Of a stretch of 64,000 nt of DNA, positions 27,330-36,445 are shown piece after piece. A program made the position numbers and the translations under genes. Position 1 is the stretch's first letter. Each line of letters opens with the position of its first letter. The notes beneath the pieces were generated by a model. It saw nothing but the letters and a program-made list of their open reading frames with translations. It was not told where the DNA came from and searched no databases. Source of the DNA: Flavobacteriales bacterium (GTDB lineage Bacteria > Bacteroidota > Bacteroidia > NS11-12g > UBA9320). The stretch spans positions 682,001 through 746,000 of the forward strand of contig JACJZV010000002.1 in NCBI GenBank assembly GCA_020635395.1, written 5' to 3'.

Positions 27330-30300
27330 ATGATTCGAATGTGCAAACCCATCTGCTTAGTTGTTGCCACGTTGTTGCTTGGTTTATCAGCATCCGCCCA
27401 AAATTCGGAAAAAGCCGGTAAGGCATTTACAAAAGCAAAGAAAGCCTATTCGGAGGGCGACTTCAAAGAGTGGGCTAAACAAATTGCTGATGCTATTGAG
27501 TTGGAAGGTAATCTTGGCGAAAATGCCGATCGAAATTTCATTGGCGAAGTTTTTTATTACAGTGGTCAAGGTTTAATTTCCGAATCCACGTATGGTTCGG
27601 CTTCTCAAATGTTTTATCGGGCTGCCATTAGCTATGCAAAAGCCAAAAACGGTGCTATGGCTTCCAACGCCCGCCAACAAGCATCATATTTTTACGATTC
27701 CTGTTTGAAATATCAAAGTAGTTTTTTGCGGGCTACTTCTGAAAAAATGGAATCCGTCATGGTGCATTTTCCTATTGATAAAGTGCTAAAAACAGCTCTC
27801 GACACCACTTGGTTCAGTTTTAAACTCGGCACTCGAGACTCTATAAAATTGGGTCAAAAGGCAAGCATTATCACCAGCTATATGGGTGGAAAAAACAGCG
27901 AGAATGGAAATACATACTTCGGGCAAGTTGTTATTACCAAAGTAGATTATGGGCGTTCTGAAGGTTATGTGGTTATTGACAAAACGGCCAAAGAAAAAGG
28001 AATAACACTGCAACCTAAAGACCATATTTTTATTCAAACTTTTGTTCGAGAGAAAATTTACAAAGGGTTACTTTTTGATATGGCCAAACTCAATATCGTT
28101 TTTACCGACGATTACAAAATTGGGATGTATAATATTGGCACCATTGGAGAGATTATTTCGGAAGCCTCAGAAAATGCCATTTTAGACATGATGGTTGATG
28201 TAGTTCAAACTACAGCCAAAAGCATCAAAGAAGACCCCGAAATGTATTCTAAAATTAATTCAACCATTGCCGACGGAGCGTTTAAAAATATCGGAACCAT
28301 TGATGCAATGTTGCTTTGCACAAGAGATGACATCTCTGCCTTCTTGCGATTTGTGAAAGCTTTTCCGGCAAAATATATGGGGGGCAATTATAGAATCGAC
28401 GAAACGTATGCCACATGGCTTATAAACAGCACGCCCACTGGAGATAATGAAGCCAGATACTTGCTGGATGAATATAAGAGCATTTCTACCACTGACGAGT
28501 TGAAAAATTGGCTTGAAACAAGAAGTAGATATTTGGATGTGGCCGGTTTTGATTATGACAAAATAAACCAACTTATCTACGATTATGTTAATCAAAACCA
28601 ATTCCCGCAAGCCGACAGTTTAACAGGTATTTGGAAAAATGTCGTTACCCAAAATGAAAATACCTCACAAGTCTATAACTACGAAATGATAGAAGCCTGG
28701 ATTGCATCAAGTGCTAAAAATTATGATAAATCGATATCAGACTATGAAAAAATCATCAAAAAATACGACAACTACTGGTATGCCCATTTGCAGTTGGGTC
28801 ATGTTTATCTCGAAAAAGAAGCCTTTGGCGAAGCTCTAAAACATTATCAGGTGGCCATAGATAGTGCCCCAGAATATGCCGATGGGCATGGAAGTTATGG
28901 TTGGACAATGCTAAAAATGGGTCGATTTGCAAAGGCAGAAGAATATTTGCAAACCGCCTATTTGCTAGACAGCTCAAACCCAACATATATTATGAATTAT
29001 GCTCATTGCATGCTGCTAACCAACCGACATGCAAAAGCCCGAAAGCTATATGACTACCTCATGGAACATATAGAATCAAAGGCCGTTTTTGAGAAAGGCT
29101 TAATTGCTGACTTGGATTTTTTTATCGAAAATGGTTGGGAAACGGAGTTGCTTAGCTCTGAGAAAAAATACCTTCTGAACTTGTGGAATAATCACTTTAA
29201 AAACCTAATCGAGGCCAAAGAACTCTATGAAACAGGCAAAAAACTGAGTGACAACGAAAAATATCAGGATGCGGCCGTCAAGTTTGACCAAGCATCTGTT
29301 TTGGCCGAAGATATTAAAGATTTCAGCAAATTTAAACTGCGGTCGTATTATCGATATGCCGGATACAACTACTATAAATTGGGCAACCACCAGGAAGGGT
29401 TGTCGCGATACACAAAAGCTTGGGACATAAGTCGTAAATATTTGGACGATGTAGAAAGCGAAATTAGTGACATTGAATCCATTAAAAATGAATATGACTG
29501 GCTCGATAATGAGGTGATGCAGGATATGTTTCAAAAAATGCAAAATGCCGCTCAACGAAAATTGAATAGTCAAAATCAAAACAGCACTGTTTTTATTGTT
29601 TCGGTGGGAGTGAATGATGCTTTGGGCAGCTATACTACTGCCGATGATGATGCTTTGGCAATAGCCGAATTATTAAAAACAAAGTCGAAACTCATTTTTG
29701 ACACCTCAGTTGTGGTATCGCTTGTCAATGAAAAAGCAACTTTACAGGAGTTGAAAAAATCTTTTGATTTAGTTATTGCCAACTCACGACCCGGCGACTG
29801 TTTTATCCTTTACTTTAGCGGATATTGTCCTCAAAATTTTAATGGCATTATTCTGCACTCCGACACCATAAAAAATCGTGAACTATTGGCTTGGATTTCG
29901 AGCATGCAGGCAGATAAAAAACTCATTCTGATAGATGCTGCAAATGCACAAATTGTACCTGATTTTATTGCGAAACAACGAGATTTGGGCGATGTATTCA
30001 ATGCCGAAAACATTACCTTTTTGGTTTCTGACGGGCGTGTAGAAATGCCGGCCACTCAAGGTGGTTTGTTCACGTCTTACCTTATTCAAGGGCTTAGCGG
30101 TGGTGCCACCACTCAATGGAACAACGGATTTGACTACGTTAAAATAAGTGCATCAAACCAAAAGGAAATTTCATTTATCACCTCCAAAAGTTTGGAAGGC
30201 TATATGTATGGAAATTTAAGTGCCGGAAATTTGAAATTTGACCTCAAAAGCTATAGCTCAGGGGTTGATTTTCCGTTAACTTTTACCAGCTCTTTGGGAT

Positions 30301-31436
30301 ATTCTATTGACACGATACCCCCAATGATTTTTGTGCCGAATGCCGTGGGGGGAGAAGGAAAACGAGGTGGAAAAACAAAACTTGTTACAGTTAAAAATCA
30401 ACTAACCGGCCAAGCATTGGATGAGAGCGGAATAGACAAAATAAGAATAAACGGCTTAGATATTGAATTTAATCAAAATGGCAAATTCGTTTATAATCTC
30501 CACTCTGTTGGAGATTGGGCTAAGGTGGTGGTTTCGGCCATCGACAAAAAAGGAAATGTGGCCACCGACTCCTTTTTGGTTAATATTACTCATATAGAGA
30601 ATGAAGAACCAAAACTTGAAGAAGAAACACAAACCAACTATGCACTAATGTTTGCTACCAGCAATTTTGATGAATGGAATAGCTTGGACAATCCGCAAAA
30701 AGATGTGGAAGCCATTGCAAATTTACTGAGAAGCAATTACGACTTTTCTGTTGAAATAGTGCTGGATGCCACCAAAGATGAAATGAAGAAAAAGCTGTTG
30801 GAATACTTCCGAAAAAACTATACCTCAAAAGATCAATTGTTCGTTTATTTTGCCGGACATGGCCATTTCGACCCTTCGCTTGGCGGACATATTGTATGTG
30901 CCGATTCTAAAAAGGATGACCCAACCATGGATTCATACATTCCATACGACTTTATTGTAAAAAACCTTGATAGAACGTTGGCCTGCAAACACATTTTTGT
31001 TGCCTTAGATGTATGCTATGGAGGCGAGGCTTTCGATAAAAATACCTCTACCACAAATTATAATCGCTTGGGCACTTCTTTACAACAAATTAGAGACAGC
31101 CAGCAAAGCTTTGTGAATGACAAACTGAAATATACTTCACGTGTTTTTGCCACTTCTGGCGGAATAGAATATGTGCCAGATGAAAGTGTTTTTGCAAAAA
31201 AAATAATTGAAACCCTTCAATCGAAAGGAGATTTTAAAAACGGATTATTAACCTTTGACGATTTTACCGACAATCTGCAAACCATATCTTCCATACCAAA
31301 TGCAGAAATTCCTACTCACCCTCGTTTCGGTTCTTTTGGCAGTCACGACCCCAAAGGTGACTTTATTTTGAAGTATGTTGAACGCAATGGTGTTACCAAA
31401 TCGGGAAAAAATAGTCCCAAAATGGAACTAAATTAG
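27330..31436 (+). CDS. Exported TPR protein with tandem caspase (C14) domains, first one degenerate
   Basis: 1,368 residues. Signal peptide to about residue 24 (L-S-A-S-A-Q). Residues about 25-740 are helical, with clear tetratricopeptide repeats (for example W-Y-A-H-L-Q-L-G-H-V-Y-L-E-K-E-A-F-G-E-A-L-K-H-Y). Residues about 750-890 are a caspase-like fold (F-I-V-S-V-G-V-N-D ... F-I-L-Y-F-S-G-Y ... K-K-L-I-L-I-D-A-A-N-A) in which the catalytic His is Tyr832 and the Cys position is Ala871. An Ig-like beta-sandwich follows (about 990-1090). The second caspase domain (about 1105-1340) is intact: His1177 in F-A-G-H-G-H and Cys1229 in L-D-V-C-Y-G-G. The family cleaves after basic or acidic residues; here it would act outside the cytoplasm. 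No neighbour reveals the substrate. Confidence 0.88.
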   Translation: MIRMCKPICLVVATLLLGLSASAQNSEKAGKAFTKAKKAYSEGDFKEWAKQIADAIELEGNLGENADRNFIGEVFYYSGQGLISESTYGSASQMFYRAAISYAKAKNGAMASNARQQASYFYDSCLKYQSSFLRATSEKMESVMVHFPIDKVLKTALDTTWFSFKLGTRDSIKLGQKASIITSYMGGKNSENGNTYFGQVVITKVDYGRSEGYVVIDKTAKEKGITLQPKDHIFIQTFVREKIYKGLLFDMAKLNIVFTDDYKIGMYNIGTIGEIISEASENAILDMMVDVVQTTAKSIKEDPEMYSKINSTIADGAFKNIGTIDAMLLCTRDDISAFLRFVKAFPAKYMGGNYRIDETYATWLINSTPTGDNEARYLLDEYKSISTTDELKNWLETRSRYLDVAGFDYDKINQLIYDYVNQNQFPQADSLTGIWKNVVTQNENTSQVYNYEMIEAWIASSAKNYDKSISDYEKIIKKYDNYWYAHLQLGHVYLEKEAFGEALKHYQVAIDSAPEYADGHGSYGWTMLKMGRFAKAEEYLQTAYLLDSSNPTYIMNYAHCMLLTNRHAKARKLYDYLMEHIESKAVFEKGLIADLDFFIENGWETELLSSEKKYLLNLWNNHFKNLIEAKELYETGKKLSDNEKYQDAAVKFDQASVLAEDIKDFSKFKLRSYYRYAGYNYYKLGNHQEGLSRYTKAWDISRKYLDDVESEISDIESIKNEYDWLDNEVMQDMFQKMQNAAQRKLNSQNQNSTVFIVSVGVNDALGSYTTADDDALAIAELLKTKSKLIFDTSVVVSLVNEKATLQELKKSFDLVIANSRPGDCFILYFSGYCPQNFNGIILHSDTIKNRELLAWISSMQADKKLILIDAANAQIVPDFIAKQRDLGDVFNAENITFLVSDGRVEMPATQGGLFTSYLIQGLSGGATTQWNNGFDYVKISASNQKEISFITSKSLEGYMYGNLSAGNLKFDLKSYSSGVDFPLTFTSSLGYSIDTIPPMIFVPNAVGGEGKRGGKTKLVTVKNQLTGQALDESGIDKIRINGLDIEFNQNGKFVYNLHSVGDWAKVVVSAIDKKGNVATDSFLVNITHIENEEPKLEEETQTNYALMFATSNFDEWNSLDNPQKDVEAIANLLRSNYDFSVEIVLDATKDEMKKKLLEYFRKNYTSKDQLFVYFAGHGHFDPSLGGHIVCADSKKDDPTMDSYIPYDFIVKNLDRTLACKHIFVALDVCYGGEAFDKNTSTTNYNRLGTSLQQIRDSQQSFVNDKLKYTSRVFATSGGIEYVPDESVFAKKIIETLQSKGDFKNGLLTFDDFTDNLQTISSIPNAEIPTHPRFGSFGSHDPKGDFILKYVERNGVTKSGKNSPKMELN

Positions 31437-31534
31437 GTTTTTTCAATTTTTTTTATTTTACTTTGTGTTCGGAAATATTCGTTGCGAACTTTTCCACTAC
31501 TACTACTTAGTTATTACTTTTAATGTTTACTGTT

Positions 31535-31981
31535 ATGTTCAAAAAATTGGTAAAATCGTTCTTATTGGTTTTTGGGGTATTATGTTTTACTTCTAATCAA
31601 GTTTTTTCTGCCAAGTTAGAGTTTCAAATCGAAATTTCTCAGGTAATTTATGATGGTGATACATTGCATTTTAACAAAAAAGTAAAGTTGCAAGGTGAAA
31701 TGAAAAACCATACACAACGACTGGCAATTGCAACCTTAGATGATGGCACGGTGTTGCATTTAGAAATGTGGGTTACCCTTGAAAAAGATGGCAAAAATGA
31801 CTTCGTTATTTTTCAGCATAAATATTATACAAGCTCTGATGATTTGTGGACCGTGAAAGCCGTTGGGCCTCAGTTAAAGTTTAGAGGAAATCAGTATGAT
31901 AACGGACATTACACCTTTCGTGACCCTCAATCTTCAGAGAGTCTTGAGGTTTTTTATAAAGTTCACGTAAAGCCTATCTGA
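31535..31981 (+). CDS. Small exported protein of unknown function
   Basis: 148 residues from the ATG at 31535 (an ATG at 31523 adds four residues). Signal peptide M-F-K-K-L-V-K-S-F-L-L-V-F-G-V-L-C-F ... F-S-A. The mature part is beta-rich with alternating hydrophobics (L-E-F-Q-I-E-I-S-Q-V-I-Y, V-L-H-L-E-M-W-V-T-L). No recognised family. It lies 98 nt after the caspase gene on the same strand, so co-expression is possible, and is convergent with recO. Confidence 0.7.
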   Translation: MFKKLVKSFLLVFGVLCFTSNQVFSAKLEFQIEISQVIYDGDTLHFNKKVKLQGEMKNHTQRLAIATLDDGTVLHLEMWVTLEKDGKNDFVIFQHKYYTSSDDLWTVKAVGPQLKFRGNQYDNGHYTFRDPQSSESLEVFYKVHVKPI

Positions 31982-31994
31982 TTTTTTAAGCAAA

Positions 31995-32720
31995 TTACAC
32001 TGCAAAAACTTCATGAAGCACTTTGTGCGATTTTATGGCTTTGCCATGCAAGCCGTGATATTGATAATAGAGCAATAGTTGATCTAACAAAGTGGTTCTG
32101 GTTTGTTTAGAGAGGTGGGTTTGCGACCATTCATGCAAACTTATTTCCATCATTTTTCGCCACATTAGTGTGCTTTTGGCATCAATGCATTCTGTGTTTT
32201 GATAACCACTATCAACAAATAAGCCCTCCTTTAAATTCAATAGTTGGCCTTCTTTGTATATTCCCTTTGGGTAAAAACCCAAATACCGACACAGGTGCAT
32301 TAAAAAATAGAGAGGATAGTTTGCCAATTTTTCCGATTCAAGATCAAGAACAATGATAAAGTTTTGTAAGAATAAAAACAGTTCCTCATTAGGCTCTTCT
32401 TCTGTAAGGCTGGCATTCAAAATTTCTGAAATAAACAATGCAATGCCATTTTTAAGCACATTAAAGTGTAGAGAATTTAACGGTGGATGACAACGCAACT
32501 CTTTGATATGTTGAATATTAGCATTTTCTTTTCGGTAAATTACCATTTCAACCAAGTTTAGCGGAAATATGTGTGAAGGTTTTATTGCCCCCTTTTGATT
32601 TCTAACTCCGTTTAAAACAAAACTTTGAATCCCAAATTGGCTGGTAAATATTTTGGTAATAACACCATTGTCTTTAAAGTTGGTGTTCTTAATGATTATT
32701 CCATTTGTTTTAACCAGCAT
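31995..32720 (-). CDS. recO: DNA repair protein RecO
   Basis: 241 residues, the normal RecO length. The N-terminal OB-fold begins L-V-K-T-N-G-I-I-I-K-N-T-N-F-K-D-N-G-V-I-T-K-I-F-T, the usual opening of RecO (x-G-I-V-L-x-x-x-x-Y-x-E-x-x-x-I-x-x-V-F-T). The C-terminal helical part has F-L-M-H-L-C-R-Y-L-G-F-Y-P, the RecO_C signature. It loads RecA on SSB-coated DNA with RecR. Its ATG overlaps the stop codon of the PorZ-like gene (TAATG), so the two are translationally coupled. Confidence 0.92.
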   Translation of the reverse strand: MLVKTNGIIIKNTNFKDNGVITKIFTSQFGIQSFVLNGVRNQKGAIKPSHIFPLNLVEMVIYRKENANIQHIKELRCHPPLNSLHFNVLKNGIALFISEILNASLTEEEPNEELFLFLQNFIIVLDLESEKLANYPLYFLMHLCRYLGFYPKGIYKEGQLLNLKEGLFVDSGYQNTECIDAKSTLMWRKMMEISLHEWSQTHLSKQTRTTLLDQLLLYYQYHGLHGKAIKSHKVLHEVFAV

Positions 32721-35017
32721 TAATTAATAAGCAAGAGCTTGGTTACATGCGGGTCTTTGTCTTCGTTGTTGGCAGTCATAAAAAGATAAATTCCTGTTTG
32801 CACTCTCTGCCCCGAAAAATTATTTCCATCCCAAATGGCAGTGCCACCATTGGCAACCATTTCATAAACGAGTTTTCCTGAAATATCTGTGATTTTTACA
32901 GTAGCATTTTCGGGCAAACCAGATATGGTGATAGGGCCTTTGTAGGTTTCACGCACAGGATTTGGGAAGATAATTACCTTTCCATGCACGTTTGTGCCAC
33001 CTGTGGCATCACCTCTAAAGCTCACAATGCCTTTATCAGTACCAAAAAATACTTCTCCGGTTTTATCTATAATTCCAATGCAATGCACCTGATTGCTTAA
33101 AAGTGGACTATTTTGCTCTGTGAAATGGTTAACAACTGCTGAGCCATCGGCGGCTATTAGCCAAACGCCGGTGTTGGTGGCTACCCATTTTCTGTTTGCC
33201 CCATCCACTTTTATATCGTTTACCACTTCGGTGCCAAGCAAATAGCCAACATCTTTGCCATCATCAATAATAAATCTTCTGGCCTGCACTCTATCAGGGT
33301 TTTGAAATACATCATCGCCAGAAACATAAAACACGGCCAAACCCTCATCGGTTCCTATCCAAATTTCACCGTCTTTGTCTTTTACAATAGCGTTCACTTT
33401 ATTTGAAGGCAAACTTCCCTGACCTTCAATATTTCGCAATGATAATGTTCTAAAATCATTGGGTTGGTTGGTTTCTCCCTCTTCAAACACCACCATTCCG
33501 GCAGACAAATCTCCGGTAACTATCCATTTTCTACCAAAATCATCAATAATTATTTTGCCCGATGAGTTTGATGGAATTTTATACTTAATCCAAATTCCTT
33601 TGTTGGATCTCATCAAAAGTGAACTATCTGTTTGATAGTTCGTAATCCAGAGGTTGTCGGCTTCATCCATTGCAAGGCCATCTACAATGTTATATTCTCC
33701 CTTGTTTGCTCTAATGGGGCTATTCTGTTCGGTGTAAATATTTTTTAAAGAATCGTTATACAAATGCACCAATCCAAAACCATGGCACCCCATAAAAACC
33801 TCATTTCCGGCTTTATTGGATGCTATGGTTACATAATCATACGAACCCAAAAGGGCAGGAATATTTGGTCTGCTTTTCCATAGTCCGTTTTCAAATCTAT
33901 ACCAACCTGCTTTGTTGAAAACTGGGCTTCCTTGGGCAGATATTCCGCCTCCTGCCACCCAAAGTTCATCGCCAATGGTTGTCATAGAAAATGAGCTTGC
34001 CCGCTGTGGACCATTGGGTTGGGTGTAGCTATAGTTTCCATTTATATCTCGCCGAACTAATCCTGAAAAATCATTTCCAAACCAAAGACTGTTTTCGTGG
34101 TCAAGAATGGCAAAGTTGAACGTTACTTCTTTTACAACTCTTTCGGTTCCATTGGGTTGAACAATGGTTATTCCACCCACAAAACTGTCTGGAATTTGAG
34201 CAATAACCAATTGGTTGTGGCATACTTCAATGCTTTGGGTAATGGGTCGGTAGGTGGGTATAGTGTCTCCTTTAAACATCCATCTCGAACCATCATAAAC
34301 TCTCACGAATTTGCCAACATCGCAGTAAATTTTTCCTCCAAATTTTCTCATTAAATGAGCCTTCCCGTTGTTAATCATTTCTATCGGCCCTTCCCAACTG
34401 TTAAAATCGCTTAAATTACTCCCGTTTGCCGCAGCTTTGATAATGCCATATTCTGTGCCTGCAAAAATGGAATCGTTGAAAAAAGCAACAGAAAAAATAC
34501 TGGTTGGAATACCGTTTAATCCAATATTGAGATACGTATCTTTTATGGCTTTTTTCTCTAAATCAATAACAACAATGCCAAATGAACAGCTTAAATAGGC
34601 CAAATTTCCTTCAAAATGAATGTCATTAATTTCTTTGGTGCCAATAATCGATTTGCGGAGAATGTCGGATATGTTATAGATAGAACTACCCTGCAAAATA
34701 TCAATGTTGGTATTTTTATATGCCACCAACAAGATGTTTAGACCTTCGTGATATTTCAATAATTGCACCTCAACATCCGAAAAACCGTTAGTTTTTCCAT
34801 ACAGTTGCATTTCACCCGATTTTTTGTGAAAACTGTAAAAACCACGTTCTGCACCCACATACAAATACGATGGACTTTCGGCAATGCTGTTTACTGCATT
34901 GTATGGCAAATGAATTCTCCAATGACCCACAGGCACTTCCTCTTTTTGGGCAAACACCGCAGTAGAGAAAAGTAAAAACCAACAAAACCAGACTTTTTTC
35001 GACATCATTTTCTTCAT
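32720..35017 (-). CDS. porZ: PorZ-like T9SS beta-propeller protein with type A sorting domain
   Basis: About 765 residues from the ATG at 35017; the ATG at 35026 falls inside a promoter-like TATGTTTG box. The signal peptide ends A-V-F-A-Q. It opens V-G-H-W-R-I-H-L-P-Y-N-A-V-N-S-I-A-E, the PorZ N-terminal signature. Repeated beta-propeller blades follow (I-W-I-G-T-D-E-G-L-A-V-F, K-W-V-A-T-N-T-G-V-W-L, V-F-F-G-T-D-K-G-I-V-S-F). The end is a type A T9SS domain: I-I-F-P-N-P-V, then V-K-I-T-D-I-S-G-K-L-V-Y and a G-I-Y-L-F strand. PorZ helps deliver anionic lipid to the T9SS attachment complex on the outer membrane. Length matches characterised PorZ (about 780 residues). Confidence 0.88.
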   Translation of the reverse strand: MKKMMSKKVWFCWFLLFSTAVFAQKEEVPVGHWRIHLPYNAVNSIAESPSYLYVGAERGFYSFHKKSGEMQLYGKTNGFSDVEVQLLKYHEGLNILLVAYKNTNIDILQGSSIYNISDILRKSIIGTKEINDIHFEGNLAYLSCSFGIVVIDLEKKAIKDTYLNIGLNGIPTSIFSVAFFNDSIFAGTEYGIIKAAANGSNLSDFNSWEGPIEMINNGKAHLMRKFGGKIYCDVGKFVRVYDGSRWMFKGDTIPTYRPITQSIEVCHNQLVIAQIPDSFVGGITIVQPNGTERVVKEVTFNFAILDHENSLWFGNDFSGLVRRDINGNYSYTQPNGPQRASSFSMTTIGDELWVAGGGISAQGSPVFNKAGWYRFENGLWKSRPNIPALLGSYDYVTIASNKAGNEVFMGCHGFGLVHLYNDSLKNIYTEQNSPIRANKGEYNIVDGLAMDEADNLWITNYQTDSSLLMRSNKGIWIKYKIPSNSSGKIIIDDFGRKWIVTGDLSAGMVVFEEGETNQPNDFRTLSLRNIEGQGSLPSNKVNAIVKDKDGEIWIGTDEGLAVFYVSGDDVFQNPDRVQARRFIIDDGKDVGYLLGTEVVNDIKVDGANRKWVATNTGVWLIAADGSAVVNHFTEQNSPLLSNQVHCIGIIDKTGEVFFGTDKGIVSFRGDATGGTNVHGKVIIFPNPVRETYKGPITISGLPENATVKITDISGKLVYEMVANGGTAIWDGNNFSGQRVQTGIYLFMTANNEDKDPHVTKLLLIN

Positions 35018-35019
35018 TA

Positions 35020-35027
35020 CAAACATA
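35020..35027 (-). promoter_or_regulatory. -7 box at the porZ start
   Basis: Minus-strand TATGTTTG fits TAnnTTTG and ends 2 nt before the ATG at 35017. It argues against the upstream ATG at 35026, which lies within the box. Confidence 0.45.
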
Positions 35028-35120
35028 GGGATAAATGGGTTACGACATTTTAATCATGTTCAAAAACGCATTTCATATAAAATTGTTGTATGTTTAAATC
35101 CCTTTAAAAGTCATAAAAAC

Positions 35121-35128
35121 TACCTTTG
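35121..35128 (+). promoter_or_regulatory. -7 box 4 nt before lipA
   Basis: TACCTTTG matches TAnnTTTG and is separated by TGCT from the lipA ATG at 35133, the leaderless-type spacing also seen at several other genes here. Confidence 0.55.
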
Positions 35129-35132
35129 TGCT

Positions 35133-36020
35133 ATGGCAAATAAAATTGAAAATAAAGAGCCTGTAAAGATTGTGCAGAACAAACGGGTAAAGCCCGATTG
35201 GTTGAAGGTAAACATTGCCGGAGGCGGCAAATATGCAGAAATGAAAGACCTGGTAACCAAGCATAAACTGCACACTATTTGTGAAAGCGGAAAATGCCCA
35301 AATATTGGCGAATGTTGGGGAGTTGGCACAGCCACATTTATGATTGGGGGCAACACCTGCACCCGCTCCTGCCAGTTTTGCAATGTGGCCACTGGAAAAG
35401 GCGATGTGCTTGACGCTACCGAACCTTTCAAAGTGGCTCAAAGCATTAGCATTATGGGCATTAAACATGCTGTAATAACTAGTGTTGACAGAGATGACCT
35501 TGCCGATGGCGGCTCCACACATTGGGCAAAAACAGTATTGGAAATACGCAAATGGAATCCGGAAACTACTTTAGAAACGCTTATTCCGGATTTTCAAGGA
35601 AACACTGAGCAATTAGACAGAATTATTGAGGTTCATCCCGAAATTGTCTCTCACAATATTGAGACTGTTAGACGGCTCACAAAAGAAGTGCGTATTCAAG
35701 CAAAATACGACCGCAGTATGGACGTGCTGAAATACTTGCGTGAAAAAGGAATGAAAACCAAAAGCGGTATCATGCTTGGCATGGGCGAAACCGATGAGGA
35801 AATACGAGAAACATTGGCCGATTTACGCAGTGTTGGGGTTGATATAATTACCATGGGGCAATATTTGCAACCCACGGCACGTCATTTAAAGGTGGATAGA
35901 TACGTTACCCCCGAAGATTTTGCAAAATACAAGGATTGGGCAGACGCGATGGGCTTTGAATTTGTCGAAAGTGGCCCTTTGGTTCGATCGAGCTATCACG
36001 CAGAAAAACATTTGAAGTGA
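35133..36020 (+). CDS. lipA: Lipoyl synthase
   Basis: 295 residues. The auxiliary cluster motif is C-E-S-G-K-C-P-N-I-G-E-C (CX4CX5C), followed by the radical-SAM cluster motif C-T-R-S-C-Q-F-C (CX3CX2C). Then come the conserved S-V-D-R-D-D-L-A-D-G-G and the C-terminal G-P-L-V-R-S-S-Y-H-A-E with the R-S-S-Y motif whose Ser binds the auxiliary cluster. It inserts two sulfur atoms into octanoyl groups on carrier proteins to make lipoate. Its stop codon forms the first bases of the inverted repeat of the following IVS-like element. No lipB is nearby. Confidence 0.96.
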   Translation: MANKIENKEPVKIVQNKRVKPDWLKVNIAGGGKYAEMKDLVTKHKLHTICESGKCPNIGECWGVGTATFMIGGNTCTRSCQFCNVATGKGDVLDATEPFKVAQSISIMGIKHAVITSVDRDDLADGGSTHWAKTVLEIRKWNPETTLETLIPDFQGNTEQLDRIIEVHPEIVSHNIETVRRLTKEVRIQAKYDRSMDVLKYLREKGMKTKSGIMLGMGETDEEIRETLADLRSVGVDIITMGQYLQPTARHLKVDRYVTPEDFAKYKDWADAMGFEFVESGPLVRSSYHAEKHLK

Positions 36021-36421
36021 GATTTGAGTATTTACATGCACAATTTTAAAGAACTGAAAGTTTGGCAAAAAAGTAGGATTCTTGTTAAGGATGTTTATTT
36101 GATTTCGAAAAGTTTTCCTAAAGATGAACAGTTTGGAATTACGAGTCAAATTCGTCGTGCAGTTATTTCAGTCTCTAACAATATTGCAGAAGGCAGCGGG
36201 AGAAACACCAAAGGTAAATTTAAACAGTTTTTAGTCATGGCCTATGGTTCGGCTTTAGAACTGGGAAACCTGCTTATTCTATGTCTTGATTTGGAGATGA
36301 TTCAGGAGTTAAAATTTAACAACCTTCACAATCTAAATAACCGAAATAGAAAAGATGATATTTGCTTTAACGAAAACGCTTTGTAATGGATAAAATCTTA
36401 ATACTAAATACTCAAATCTCA
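36018..36421 (+). mobile_element. IVS-like element with 17-bp terminal inverted repeats
   Basis: A perfect 17-bp inverted repeat bounds this 404-bp segment: left arm 36018-36034 and right arm 36405-36421 (reads TAAATACTCAAATCTCA). It encloses only the four-helix-bundle gene, whose ATG starts 2 nt after the left arm. The left arm begins on the lipA stop codon. 23S rRNA intervening sequences are known to carry this protein family and to have terminal stems; here the same layout sits between two protein genes. Confidence 0.7.
36036..36386 (+). CDS. Four-helix-bundle protein (23S rRNA IVS family), C-terminus frameshifted
   Basis: 116 residues from the ATG at 36036. The N-terminus F-K-E-L-K-V-W-Q-K-S and the body I-T-S-Q-I-R-R-A-V-I-S-V-S-N-N-I-A-E-G-S-G-R are diagnostic of the four-helix-bundle family first found in 23S rRNA intervening sequences. 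The last residues in this frame (N-N-R-N-R-K-D-D ...) are not family-like. The +1 frame from about 36336 continues as I-T-E-I-E-K-M-I-F-A-L-T-K-T-L, exactly the expected last helix, and stops at 36393. One extra A in the CTAAATAA stretch (36334-36340) would explain this. The molecular role of the family is unknown. Confidence 0.85.
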   Translation: MHNFKELKVWQKSRILVKDVYLISKSFPKDEQFGITSQIRRAVISVSNNIAEGSGRNTKGKFKQFLVMAYGSALELGNLLILCLDLEMIQELKFNNLHNLNNRNRKDDICFNENAL

Positions 36422-36445
36422 ATACTCATTATTCATATCTAAACA

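Noticed and set aside
36421..36440. Repeated ctcaa/ctcatt motifs after the IVS-like element taken as a CRISPR or tandem repeat
   Set aside because: Only two or three short, uneven copies; they are a partial echo of the right inverted-repeat arm.
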